A stretch of DNA of 64,000 nucleotides from Arcobacter nitrofigilis DSM 7299 (GTDB lineage Bacteria > Campylobacterota > Campylobacteria > Campylobacterales > Arcobacteraceae): NCBI RefSeq assembly GCF_000092245.1, contig NC_014166.1:2480001-2544000 (forward strand), written 5' to 3'. The translations under genes and the position numbers were made by a program. Below, piece by piece: positions 1 through 7,521 of this stretch (its first letter is position 1; each line of letters opens with the position of its first letter). The notes under the pieces were generated by a model. That model made no database searches, was not told where the DNA came from, and saw only the letters and a list, made by a program, of their open reading frames with translations.

Positions 1-43
1 GATTAATTAACTTATTGGCCTGTGTAGAAATTGTATTAATCAA
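1..43 (-). CDS. flhG: FlhG/MinD-like ATPase, N-terminal fragment
   Basis: Only the first 14 codons lie in the window; the gene runs off the left edge. It starts with TTG at 43-41, preceded by an AGGAAAAA ribosome site at good spacing, and reads MINTISTQANKLIN. FlhG proteins of this group begin with a similar short QANKL leader before the P-loop, and FlhG almost always follows FlhF, which ends 9 bases upstream. The family is a ParA/MinD ATPase that controls flagellar number with FlhF. The identification rests on position and the short leader, because no catalytic motif is inside the window. Confidence 0.6.
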   Translation of the reverse strand, partial: MINTISTQANKLIN

Positions 44-51
44 AGTTTTTC

Positions 52-1212
52 CTATTTAACACAGGCATGATTCATAAAACAATCAATTAAAAAAGATGAA
101 TTAGAAACAACTAAATCATCAGGAACATTTTGTCCAATTGACATATATGTAATAGATTTTTTTGTTTTATGTGCAAAAGAGATTAAATTTCCAAAACTTT
201 TAGTTTCATCAAGTTTTGTAAAAGTTAAATAATCAATATTTAGTCTTGAATAATTTGTATAAATATCCATTAAATCGCTTTGTTTTACATTTGCAGGAAG
301 AACTAAAACTTTTTCAATCGGAAGTTCATCGACTTTTTTTTGAAACTCATTTATTAATTCTATTTTATCTATATCATATTGACTTGAACCTGCTGTATCT
401 ATAAAAATATAATTACAATCTTTTAATCTTAATAAAGACTCAACTAAATCTTCTGGTTTTTTAACAATTTCTAAAGGTAATCGCATAATATTTGTATAAG
501 CTTGTAATTGTTCAATCGCACCAACTCTAAAGGAATCTAATGTTACAACACCTACTTTATAATTTTCACCTAATTTATAGGCATAACGAGCAGCTAGTTT
601 TGCTATTGTAGTTGTTTTTCCAACTCCAGTTGGTCCTACCATCATCATTATTTTTCTTTGATGCTTACGAAGTGGAACTTCATTTTTTATAGGAATTATA
701 CGACGAAGAATTAATTTAAAAAAATCATTAATCTTATGGGGATTAGATTTCATTCCTACGGGCAATTGCCTAATTGTTTTTTTCATTATAGTATATGTCA
801 TCTCTTGATCGAATTCATTTGACTCAAATAAATTATAAATATCCACAAATTCAGGTGGTATAGTTAAATCATAAAGTTGTGATTTAGGATCCCAAATTGA
901 TTTTTGAACTTGTTCTATTGCATCTTGCATTTTTAGAATTTCTTCTTTAAAATCATACACTTTTGCAGAGAAGTCTTTATCTTTTAATTTACCATTACTT
1001 GTTACAATTTTTTTCGTAAAAGATGATGGTTTTTTGCCTTTATTTGTATCATAATCTTCTTCTAAAGCCACAACAACTTCGTACATGCTTTTTTTGCTAT
1101 CTGGATCTGAGATTTTTTTTGTAGAAATTACTATTGCATCTTCTCCACACTCTTCTTGGGCTTTTCTTAAAGCCTTTGTGGGTGTTTCACCTAAAAATGA
1201 TAGCATATTCAT
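52..1212 (-). CDS. flhF: Flagellar biosynthesis GTPase FlhF
   Basis: A 386-residue SRP-type GTPase that marks the site of polar flagellum assembly. The N-terminal 180 residues form the variable, charged B-like region. The G domain follows: P-loop GPTGVGKTT (about 193-201), VTLDSFRVGA (about 223-232), DTAG (272-275) and TKLD (332-335). Length is slightly short for the family (about 400-480). The start ATG overlaps the stop of the preceding gene as ATGA, and a second Met lies two codons in. It sits last but one in the long minus-strand flagellar operon, just before flhG, as is usual. All GTPase motifs are present, so it should be active. Confidence 0.95.
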   Translation of the reverse strand: MNMLSFLGETPTKALRKAQEECGEDAIVISTKKISDPDSKKSMYEVVVALEEDYDTNKGKKPSSFTKKIVTSNGKLKDKDFSAKVYDFKEEILKMQDAIEQVQKSIWDPKSQLYDLTIPPEFVDIYNLFESNEFDQEMTYTIMKKTIRQLPVGMKSNPHKINDFFKLILRRIIPIKNEVPLRKHQRKIMMMVGPTGVGKTTTIAKLAARYAYKLGENYKVGVVTLDSFRVGAIEQLQAYTNIMRLPLEIVKKPEDLVESLLRLKDCNYIFIDTAGSSQYDIDKIELINEFQKKVDELPIEKVLVLPANVKQSDLMDIYTNYSRLNIDYLTFTKLDETKSFGNLISFAHKTKKSITYMSIGQNVPDDLVVSNSSFLIDCFMNHACVK

Positions 1213-1610
1213 TTATCTCTTCCATCTTTATATATTTTTTCTATTTTCCCATTTTCTTTTCTAATTTTAATATATTCATCATTCTCATAGATTATTTTAC
1301 CTGGTGTTTCAATTTGTATTGAACCAAAATTAAATATAACTCTATTTGAACCCTCTTTTTTCAAATCACTATGACAAATAATTTTGTCTTTTTGTAAATA
1401 CTTACTTGTAAAATATTTTTTTTCTTTTAACTCTTTTAACGTAATTGGTTTACAATCATCAGGTAGTTTTTCTGTTTGTAAAATAGCAACATTAGAAGGA
1501 GTTAATGCAGTTTTATAAGGAATATCAATTTTTGCAATAATAACTTCATATGAAAAAAGTTTTAGTGTAAAAAGAAAAAATAGACAAAATAAACTAAACC
1601 TTAATTTCAA
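1209..1610 (-). CDS. Secreted SAF-domain protein, FlgA-like
   Basis: A 133-residue protein with an N-terminal signal peptide (basic start, then a hydrophobic run to about residue 20). The segment IAKIDIPYKTALTPSNVAIL (about 25-45) resembles the SAF fold found in FlgA, the periplasmic chaperone of P-ring assembly, and in pilus CpaB proteins. It is much shorter than FlgA (about 220) and seems to keep one SAF module plus a short beta-rich tail. It overlaps the upstream gene by 17 bases and flhF by 4, so it is translated as part of the flagellar operon. A role in P-ring formation is an inference from fold and context. Confidence 0.55.
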   Translation of the reverse strand: MKLRFSLFCLFFLFTLKLFSYEVIIAKIDIPYKTALTPSNVAILQTEKLPDDCKPITLKELKEKKYFTSKYLQKDKIICHSDLKKEGSNRVIFNFGSIQIETPGKIIYENDEYIKIRKENGKIEKIYKDGRDK

Positions 1611-1971
1611 CTATATTCCCTCCACTTTGACTTGTTAGTTCTTCAACAATATCTTTATACATTTGTTGAATAGGAAGAACAATTGAAGCTAATTTTGCAT
1701 TTAAGATATGTAACTCTTGTAACTGTTGTTCTAAAGTATCTACATCATCTCTATATGTATTAATATCAACACCTTCTTGCATCTTATTAACTAACTCATC
1801 ATTTAAGTTTTTTCTTAACTCAATTATTCTATCCATATATTTTTGTTTGTCATCATTTCTATCTAAAAGCTTTTCATGCCGTGCAGCTTTTATATCTTCA
1901 ATATCACTATTTATTAAATCTTTCATCTTTATAACTAAAGAACTCATTTCATCTGTAATATTTTTAATCAT
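1594..1971 (-). CDS. Coiled-coil flagellar protein, possibly FlgN-type chaperone
   Basis: A 125-residue soluble, highly charged, mostly alpha-helical protein with heptad-like spacing over residues about 20-110 and no signal peptide or membrane segment. Its size, helical character and position between an FlgJ-type rod protein and a SAF-domain protein fit an FlgN-like chaperone for hook-filament junction proteins. There is no sequence motif that proves this, and FlgK/FlgL are not in the window. It overlaps the downstream SAF gene by 17 bases. Confidence 0.45.
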   Translation of the reverse strand: MIKNITDEMSSLVIKMKDLINSDIEDIKAARHEKLLDRNDDKQKYMDRIIELRKNLNDELVNKMQEGVDINTYRDDVDTLEQQLQELHILNAKLASIVLPIQQMYKDIVEELTSQSGGNIVEIKV

Positions 1972-1984
1972 GTTATTGCCTAAT

Positions 1985-2278
1985 TTAGCTATTTTTTTTA
2001 CTTAAAAAATCATACAACATATCACTAATACCCATTCCTCCAGCAACATCATTTGAAATTGCATCAGTATACATTCCTTTAATTATATCAGATCCTGCCC
2101 CTTCACCAGCTATTGGAGAAGACTTTAAAGAAACATCCATAATCTCTTTTAAGAAGAATGATTCAAAATTATCACATACCTCTTTTAACTTTTTATCACT
2201 TAGGTTTTTAGTATTTACATTATCAAATTTTTTTTGGTTTAATGTTGATACATCAACATTATTTGTTAAATCCATCAT
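1985..2278 (-). CDS. flgJ: FlgJ-type rod-binding protein without hydrolase domain
   Basis: A 97-residue protein matching only the N-terminal rod-binding domain of FlgJ. The family signature lies in the middle: a FESFFLKEIMD-type helix (about 39-49), then KGMYTDAISNDVAGGMGISDMLYD-like text ending near residue 90. The C-terminal peptidoglycan hydrolase domain of enterobacterial FlgJ is absent, as is common in Campylobacterota, where a separate enzyme is presumed to open the wall. Start is ATG at 2278, overlapping the motB stop by 4 bases; an alternative Met is the next codon. Confidence 0.8.
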   Translation of the reverse strand: MMDLTNNVDVSTLNQKKFDNVNTKNLSDKKLKEVCDNFESFFLKEIMDVSLKSSPIAGEGAGSDIIKGMYTDAISNDVAGGMGISDMLYDFLSKKNS

Positions 2279-3045
2279 TGTTCCACCCTATCAAAGAAAT
2301 TTTCTTTTTCTAATATATTTTTTTGTTCCGTTGCAGAAACAAATCTTATTTCAACTCTTCTATTTTCTACTGCATTTTCACTCTTTGGCCTATATGAACT
2401 GTATGCAGAAACCTTCAATTGAGCAGGATCTATACGATTTTTAATCAATTCTTTTACAACTGAAATAGCTCTTAATGCAGAAAGATCCCAGCCATCTCTT
2501 GGTATAGTATCGCTTTTAAAATTACTTCTATCAGTATATCCAATAATTTCTATATCAAATGTTTGAGGCATAGTTCTAATCACCCTTGCAATTTTAGAAA
2601 TAAAATTCTTTGCTGACTTATTCGATAAGTTATATTCTCCTTCATTAAACATAATTGAAGAAGGAATATCTAAAGTAAATTCATTATTTCCTTCAGTAAT
2701 TTGCACTTGCTCACTTTGAGTTGAAACTTGTTCATTAACTTCTTGCGCAATCTGACTCATCTCATCTGCAGCAGCTGCTGTATCTTGAGCATTACTGTCT
2801 GCATCATTTGATGCATCTTTTGAGGTATTAGTTGATTCATCCCTCTTTATTGTATCTTGAGTTTGATCCAAAAAGCCCATAGCTTTTCTCATTATATCAA
2901 AATACTCTTCTACTTTCTTTTTATCCATTACTGCCATAGACAATAAAAGAATAAAAAAAGTAAGCAATAAGGACATCAAATCACCAAATTGTACTAACCA
3001 ACCTGGCAAACATTTTGGGCAATCAGGACACTTTTTATCAGCCAT
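2275..3045 (-). CDS. motB: Flagellar stator protein MotB/PomB
   Basis: A 256-residue stator B subunit. The N-terminus has a CPDCPKCLPGW leader, then one membrane helix with the ion-binding Asp in FGDLMSLLLTFF (Asp about 22). A long linker rich in Ser, Asp and Gln (about 55-125) is followed by an OmpA-type peptidoglycan-binding domain (about 130-245) with the GYTDRS and NRRVEIRF motifs. The Cys-Pro leader and the DLMSLL helix are more like PomB/LafU than E. coli MotB, which suggests a sodium-driven motor, but ion choice cannot be proved from sequence alone. It lies 12 bases after motA and overlaps flgJ. Confidence 0.92.
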   Translation of the reverse strand: MADKKCPDCPKCLPGWLVQFGDLMSLLLTFFILLLSMAVMDKKKVEEYFDIMRKAMGFLDQTQDTIKRDESTNTSKDASNDADSNAQDTAAAADEMSQIAQEVNEQVSTQSEQVQITEGNNEFTLDIPSSIMFNEGEYNLSNKSAKNFISKIARVIRTMPQTFDIEIIGYTDRSNFKSDTIPRDGWDLSALRAISVVKELIKNRIDPAQLKVSAYSSYRPKSENAVENRRVEIRFVSATEQKNILEKENFFDRVEQ

Positions 3046-3057
3046 TATTATTCTTTA

Positions 3058-3813
3058 TCATTGAGGAGTTTCAACTAAAATTGCATTTAATTTCATTTTT
3101 ATATTACCTATTGATTCTTCTGCTGCAATCATTGAAGTACCAGTAATTATCACTTCACATGCTGTTACTTCAGTTTTATGTTTTTGATCTAATTTTGACT
3201 CAATTAATCCAGCTATTAAAGTACCAATTAAGGCACCGTATAATGTTGTAATCAAAGCAACTGCCATTGCAGGACCAACTGCAGCTGGATCAGAGAGGTT
3301 AGCAAGCATAGCAACAAGACCAACAAGTGTTCCAATCATACCCATAGAACCAGCTGTTCCACCAATATTTGAAAAAACACCTATTAAAGAAGTATGTCTT
3401 TTATCCATATGCTCTAACTTTAACTCTAACAAAGGCACTAATACATCAGGCTTAGTACCATCTACAAGCAATTGAAATGCCTCTTTAAAAAAAGCATTTG
3501 ATTCAGTTAAAACTTTTTGTTCTATTTGCATAACGCCATGTTTTTTTACTTCAGTTGCATAAAAAATAATTTTTTCGATTAACTCAGGGAGTGGTTCAAC
3601 TTTTGATTCATTCATAGCAATCTTAAATCCAGCACCAACTCTTTTTAACTCACTTGGTTGAAATTGCCCAGCAGTTACAGCAATAGTTCCACCAAATACA
3701 ATAGCAACTGATGGAATATCAATATATGGACCAAATCCAACTCCACCAAGCATAATTGCAAGAGCAATTAGTGCCCAACCAGCGCCAATTCCTCCAACTG
3801 TAGTCTTATCCAT
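3058..3813 (-). CDS. motA: Flagellar stator protein MotA/PomA
   Basis: A 251-residue membrane protein with the four-helix layout of MotA/ExbB-type stators: two N-terminal helices (about 8-28 and 33-52), a cytoplasmic loop of about 90 residues with charged residues for FliG contact, then two helices (about 150-175 and 180-205). The motifs IDIPSVAIVFGGT near residue 35 and GMIGTLVGLV near 160 are typical. Its length and the IDxPSxxIVxGG segment match the short PomA class (about 253) rather than E. coli MotA (295). It is encoded directly before motB and forms the torque unit with it. Confidence 0.93.
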   Translation of the reverse strand: MDKTTVGGIGAGWALIALAIMLGGVGFGPYIDIPSVAIVFGGTIAVTAGQFQPSELKRVGAGFKIAMNESKVEPLPELIEKIIFYATEVKKHGVMQIEQKVLTESNAFFKEAFQLLVDGTKPDVLVPLLELKLEHMDKRHTSLIGVFSNIGGTAGSMGMIGTLVGLVAMLANLSDPAAVGPAMAVALITTLYGALIGTLIAGLIESKLDQKHKTEVTACEVIITGTSMIAAEESIGNIKMKLNAILVETPQ

Positions 3814-3816
3814 ATT

Positions 3817-4698
3817 TTATCCTAATCCTAATTGACTTAATCTAGATGAGTCATTTCCAATATTCTTAATTTTTAAACCAAACTTTCCTTCAACAATAAC
3901 AGCTTCACCTTCCCCTATTTTAATTCCATTTACCAAAATATCTAAAGGTTCATTAACCATTTGTTCTAATTCTATAATTTCTCCAATATCCCACTTTAAA
4001 ATATCTTTTAATAAAAATAGTTTTGTTCCAAGTCTAACACTTAACTTTAACTTTATATCAAAAAGAAGTTTAAGATTTTTTGAGGATTCATCAGATAATA
4101 AAGAATCGATGCCATTAGAAGTAGGTAAAGATGGGAAACCTTGAGAAGAACTCTCATTGTTTGAAGCAGCATCTGCTTCTTTTCCAGTTATTTCTGAAAG
4201 AAAAGGAAGTATAACGTCATCAAAAGAGATAATTACCTCAGATATTTTATTATCTAAATTTAGTTTAAAGGAGAAAGTATTATCATTATTTTCTTTCCCA
4301 TTACATTCAATAATCTTAGATCCAAGAATTTCATGCTTAAGCCCTGAGATATCTGGAAAACCTTGTGCATTTACTGATGTTGAGATACTTCCACATATAT
4401 TTGAAACTATTTCATTTATTGCATCTGTAATTTCATCATCAATATGTTCTTTTAAATCTCCTGTTCCACCAAGCATCAAATACTCAAATCTTGCTGCACT
4501 AGAAGTTGGAATAAAAAAATTCCAAGTTGATGAAATATTCTTAAATTCAAACTTTACGTCAATTTCAACACACTGAGAAGAATCAACTTTAGAAAAGTCA
4601 GCTTTTTCAACATTTTCACATTTGGTTGGTTGAGAGAGTAACTGTTCTAAAGTGTTAGATAGTTCATCTCTTAAAATATTTGATAAATCTGATGCCAA
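3817..4698 (-). CDS. fliY: Flagellar switch protein FliY
   Basis: A 293-residue switch protein. The central part (about 40-190) has the CheC/FliM-like alpha-beta fold, with the region around ARFEYLMLGGTGDLKEHID. The C-terminal 80 residues (about 210-290) are a FliN/SpoA domain: LSVRLGTKLFLLKDILKW, then DILVNGIKIGEGEAVIVEG. Campylobacter and Helicobacter carry both FliY and FliN, and this window also has a separate fliN at 11904. It has no FliM-like N-terminal CheY-binding EIDALL motif. It lies in the operon just upstream of motA, with 3 bases between. Confidence 0.85.
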   Translation of the reverse strand: MASDLSNILRDELSNTLEQLLSQPTKCENVEKADFSKVDSSQCVEIDVKFEFKNISSTWNFFIPTSSAARFEYLMLGGTGDLKEHIDDEITDAINEIVSNICGSISTSVNAQGFPDISGLKHEILGSKIIECNGKENNDNTFSFKLNLDNKISEVIISFDDVILPFLSEITGKEADAASNNESSSQGFPSLPTSNGIDSLLSDESSKNLKLLFDIKLKLSVRLGTKLFLLKDILKWDIGEIIELEQMVNEPLDILVNGIKIGEGEAVIVEGKFGLKIKNIGNDSSRLSQLGLG

Positions 4699-4711
4699 AG
4701 CTAAACCTTAA

Positions 4712-5029
4712 TTAATTATTTTTGTTTAAATTATCTACTAACTCATGTAAATGAGCTTTTACTTTCATCATATCTTCTGTTGGATATTTAAATTCTGCAT
4801 TTCCTCTTGTAACTTTTACAAAAAAGTCTTGAGTGTCTTTGTTGTAGCCAAACTTAACATTATCCAAAACGACCTCGTTTAACTTTTCACTTTGTTCGTT
4901 TGTTTTTGCATTTTTGTATTTTTCATCAGGAACGATTTTGTCTTTTTCATCAACTTCCTGTACTTTCTTAATCTTAATTTCATGGTTAGCTTTTGCAGCG
5001 TCGATTTCAGGTAATCTACCAATTTCCAT
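4712..5029 (-). CDS. flaG: FlaG family protein
   Basis: A 105-residue soluble protein. Its C-terminal half (about 50-100), with VKFGYNKDTQDFFVKVT and a following KYP turn and helix, matches the FlaG family, whose members limit filament length in Campylobacter and other bacteria. The N-terminal half is charged and probably disordered. The start ATG has AGGAG-like bases in front. It lies between the TPR gene and fliY in the same orientation, with 83 bases upstream that hold a possible promoter. Confidence 0.75.
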   Translation of the reverse strand: MEIGRLPEIDAAKANHEIKIKKVQEVDEKDKIVPDEKYKNAKTNEQSEKLNEVVLDNVKFGYNKDTQDFFVKVTRGNAEFKYPTEDMMKVKAHLHELVDNLNKNN

Positions 5030-5059
5030 AGCTTCTCCTTTATCAATTCATTTTAAATT

Positions 5060-5065
5060 ATTATA
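5060..5065 (-). promoter_or_regulatory. Possible -10 box upstream of flaG
   Basis: The minus strand reads GATATAAT here, about 30 bases before the flaG ATG, in an AT-rich 83-base gap. No clear -35 is visible, which is common for sigma-70 promoters in Campylobacterota. No sigma-54 TGGCAC/TTGC pair is seen. Confidence 0.3.
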
Positions 5066-5112
5066 TCTAAAAAAATTTAAATTTAGAAATTTTGAATTAA
5101 ATTAATAAAAAA

Positions 5113-7131
5113 TTAGAGACTTTCTAAAAATTTATCAAAACCTTCAATCTTAAAATCTATCATATCATCTAAATAAGGTTTTAAAAAGAATTGTTTAGCA
5201 CTATTTATTTTTAACTCTTGAATTAATTGTACACCTGTCAAAAAATCTGCATCACTATCATTTAATAAACCTTTTATTAGGGAAATTTGAACAGAGGCAT
5301 CGTTATATCTATTATCATCTAAATAACAAGCAACAACTAAATACATAGTATATTTATCTTCAAGCTTATATTCGCTTTGCAAAGTTTCTATAAGATTTAA
5401 AGCTTTTTTAGGATAACCATCATATAACAACTTTAAAGCTTTAGTTCTTAAGTATGTTGGTGTAATGTTACTTTCCATACTAAAGTCTGCTTTATCAAAC
5501 AGACCCAAAGCCTTTAATAAATCTATATAATATTGGGTTATTAGTATTGAACCATCAAGAAAATTATTGTTAATTTTTAAAGGAACAGTATCTTGTAATC
5601 TTGAAAAATAAGTAAAATTATTTTCATTTTTTCGTTTAATAACTTCTTTTAATAAAAAAGTAAGTGGTTCTTTAAAATTATCTTTTACTAAAGGGTCATC
5701 TAAAGAGGCTGTACCATCAATAAATTTAGGTAAAAAATTTAGTGCTTCATAAAAAATAGTTTTCGAATAATGTTTTGGTTCTACTGAAGTTCCAATTTTA
5801 TCATTTATTATTAAATTGTAAATTTTTTGTCCAAAATATTGATACATACCTTTTTTTAATTTGATATTAGTTTCTAAATAATCTTTATCGCTAATTGTAG
5901 CATTAGAACGAATTGCAGTAATTAATGTCATTGCAGAATATAATTTATTTCCAGGATTAAGTTTTGTTGCTTGTTCAAAATATTTTAAAGCATTATAAAA
6001 ATCATCTATTTGGGCATAAGATAATGCCAAATTGTAATAAATATATGACTTAGTATCTTTATTTAGCATTTTTTTAAGTTCAGCAACTTTTTGTATAGGA
6101 TCTTTTTTAATAAGTTTTAAAAATGATGCATTATAAGAAATCATATCATCTAAATTATCCAAACTACTTTTGTCTTTAAATATAAAACCTTTAGTAGAAT
6201 CATACATAATCTCTTCATTATCTGAGAAAATATATGGTGCGAAATAATAAATATAATCAATTTTTCTATTTAAATCAAATTTTGTAATAAATTTAAAATA
6301 CTCATCTGGCGTATATTTATTTTTATTAAAAAACATTTTAAGTTCTAACTCTTTATTGACTTCAAATGAAGATTTTCTCTCTTGTATCAAATCTAAATTA
6401 TCATTTAGCTTTTCTAGATTATTTGATTTTAAATTACTAAAAACCATAAACCACAATATTTTATCTTTAGTATTCAAATTTACAATACTTTCATAAGCTT
6501 TTGTTAGTAATAAATTAGCCTTTTCATAATCTTTTAACTTGATTAACAATAAGCCTTTTTTAAAATCAGAAGCATAATCCATTGTTTCCAAAAGAGAAAG
6601 TGCCATCTTATAATCTTTTAAAATTATAAAAGTATCAGCTATTAATCTCTTTGAATGTTCTGATAAATCTTTTTTTGTCTTAGCTAATTGAATGATTTTT
6701 TTCAAAAATTTTTGATTATTTGAAATTAAATATAAATAATAACAAGCAGACATATACGAATAAGTATCTTCTGTAATAGCTGCCTCATGTGAATAAATTC
6801 TTTCTAAATATACTTTTGCATTATGAATAGAGTTTAACTTATAATATGCAATTCCTATGTTTAAATATGAAGGTATTTTTAAAAACTTAGAAGTATCTTT
6901 TAAAATATCTATAGCTTTTAAATATTCACCTTTTTCTAAAAGAAGAACAGCATTGTTAAATTCTACTTGTTGAGATAACATTTTTTGATTTTTTTTCAAA
7001 TCTTTGTATTTAAATAAAACATCAGGCTGTGATTCTAATTTTGAGATATCTTCATCTGCAAGTAAGTTAAATTGGAAAATAATAATTAGGAAAAAAAGTA
7101 AAACTTTTTTTCTATAAATAACTAGTTTAAT
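5113..7131 (-). CDS. Exported TPR protein, PflA-like; apparent ATT start
   Basis: A long helical protein with several TPR-like repeats, the clearest around YYNLALSYAQIDDFYNALKY (about 365-385 of 672). The first conventional start is TTG at 6999, giving 628 residues and no signal peptide. The frame stays open upstream for 44 more codons and encodes a basic start (KLVIYRKKV), a hydrophobic core and an LLA-D cleavage-like site. An AGGAG box (7142-7138) stands 6 bases before an ATT at 7131-7129 in that frame, with no ATG, GTG or TTG available, so I infer an AUU start. Context (stator, hook and switch genes) and architecture resemble PflA, a periplasmic TPR protein needed for motor function in Campylobacter, but sequence alone does not prove it. 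Confidence 0.7.
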   Translation of the reverse strand: MKLVIYRKKVLLFFLIIIFQFNLLADEDISKLESQPDVLFKYKDLKKNQKMLSQQVEFNNAVLLLEKGEYLKAIDILKDTSKFLKIPSYLNIGIAYYKLNSIHNAKVYLERIYSHEAAITEDTYSYMSACYYLYLISNNQKFLKKIIQLAKTKKDLSEHSKRLIADTFIILKDYKMALSLLETMDYASDFKKGLLLIKLKDYEKANLLLTKAYESIVNLNTKDKILWFMVFSNLKSNNLEKLNDNLDLIQERKSSFEVNKELELKMFFNKNKYTPDEYFKFITKFDLNRKIDYIYYFAPYIFSDNEEIMYDSTKGFIFKDKSSLDNLDDMISYNASFLKLIKKDPIQKVAELKKMLNKDTKSYIYYNLALSYAQIDDFYNALKYFEQATKLNPGNKLYSAMTLITAIRSNATISDKDYLETNIKLKKGMYQYFGQKIYNLIINDKIGTSVEPKHYSKTIFYEALNFLPKFIDGTASLDDPLVKDNFKEPLTFLLKEVIKRKNENNFTYFSRLQDTVPLKINNNFLDGSILITQYYIDLLKALGLFDKADFSMESNITPTYLRTKALKLLYDGYPKKALNLIETLQSEYKLEDKYTMYLVVACYLDDNRYNDASVQISLIKGLLNDSDADFLTGVQLIQELKINSAKQFFLKPYLDDMIDFKIEGFDKFLESL

Positions 7132-7143
7132 AACAAGCTCCTA

Positions 7144-7473
7144 TTAAATCATAGTATTGACTTGAGCATAGAGCTCTTCTGACCTCTTCTTAAGTTTATC
7201 AACTTGATGTTTTAAATCATTATTTTCAAGTTTTGAAGCTCTTAGATCATTTCGTGCAACAGAGAGATTATTTTCTGTATTTTTCAAAGCTTCATCTTGT
7301 GCAATAACTTGTTTATTATATCTTTCCATTAATTGAGTATATTTATTTTTTTCTTCTTCTAATACATTCTTTTCTTCATTAATTTTCACGTATAATGATT
7401 TATATACATTTGTTGTAGAAAAATAGTATAAAAGCATTATTAATAAAAATAAAATCAATAAAAAATTTTCCAA
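7144..7473 (-). CDS. Membrane-anchored coiled-coil protein
   Basis: A 109-residue protein with one N-terminal membrane helix (about 4-20) followed by about 80 residues of continuous heptad-type coiled coil rich in Glu, Lys, Asn and Leu. I do not recognise a family. It lies 48 bases after the hook gene flgE and 12 bases before the PflA-like gene, so it is probably co-expressed with hook and motor parts. A structural or scaffold role at the inner membrane is possible. Arrangement suggests the coil is cytoplasmic or periplasmic depending on topology, which cannot be decided here. Confidence 0.6.
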   Translation of the reverse strand: MENFLLILFLLIMLLYYFSTTNVYKSLYVKINEEKNVLEEEKNKYTQLMERYNKQVIAQDEALKNTENNLSVARNDLRASKLENNDLKHQVDKLKKRSEELYAQVNTMI

Positions 7474-7521
7474 ATTTAACCTCTTTAAAAAATAGATAGA
7501 AAAATCTATCTATTTTATTTA

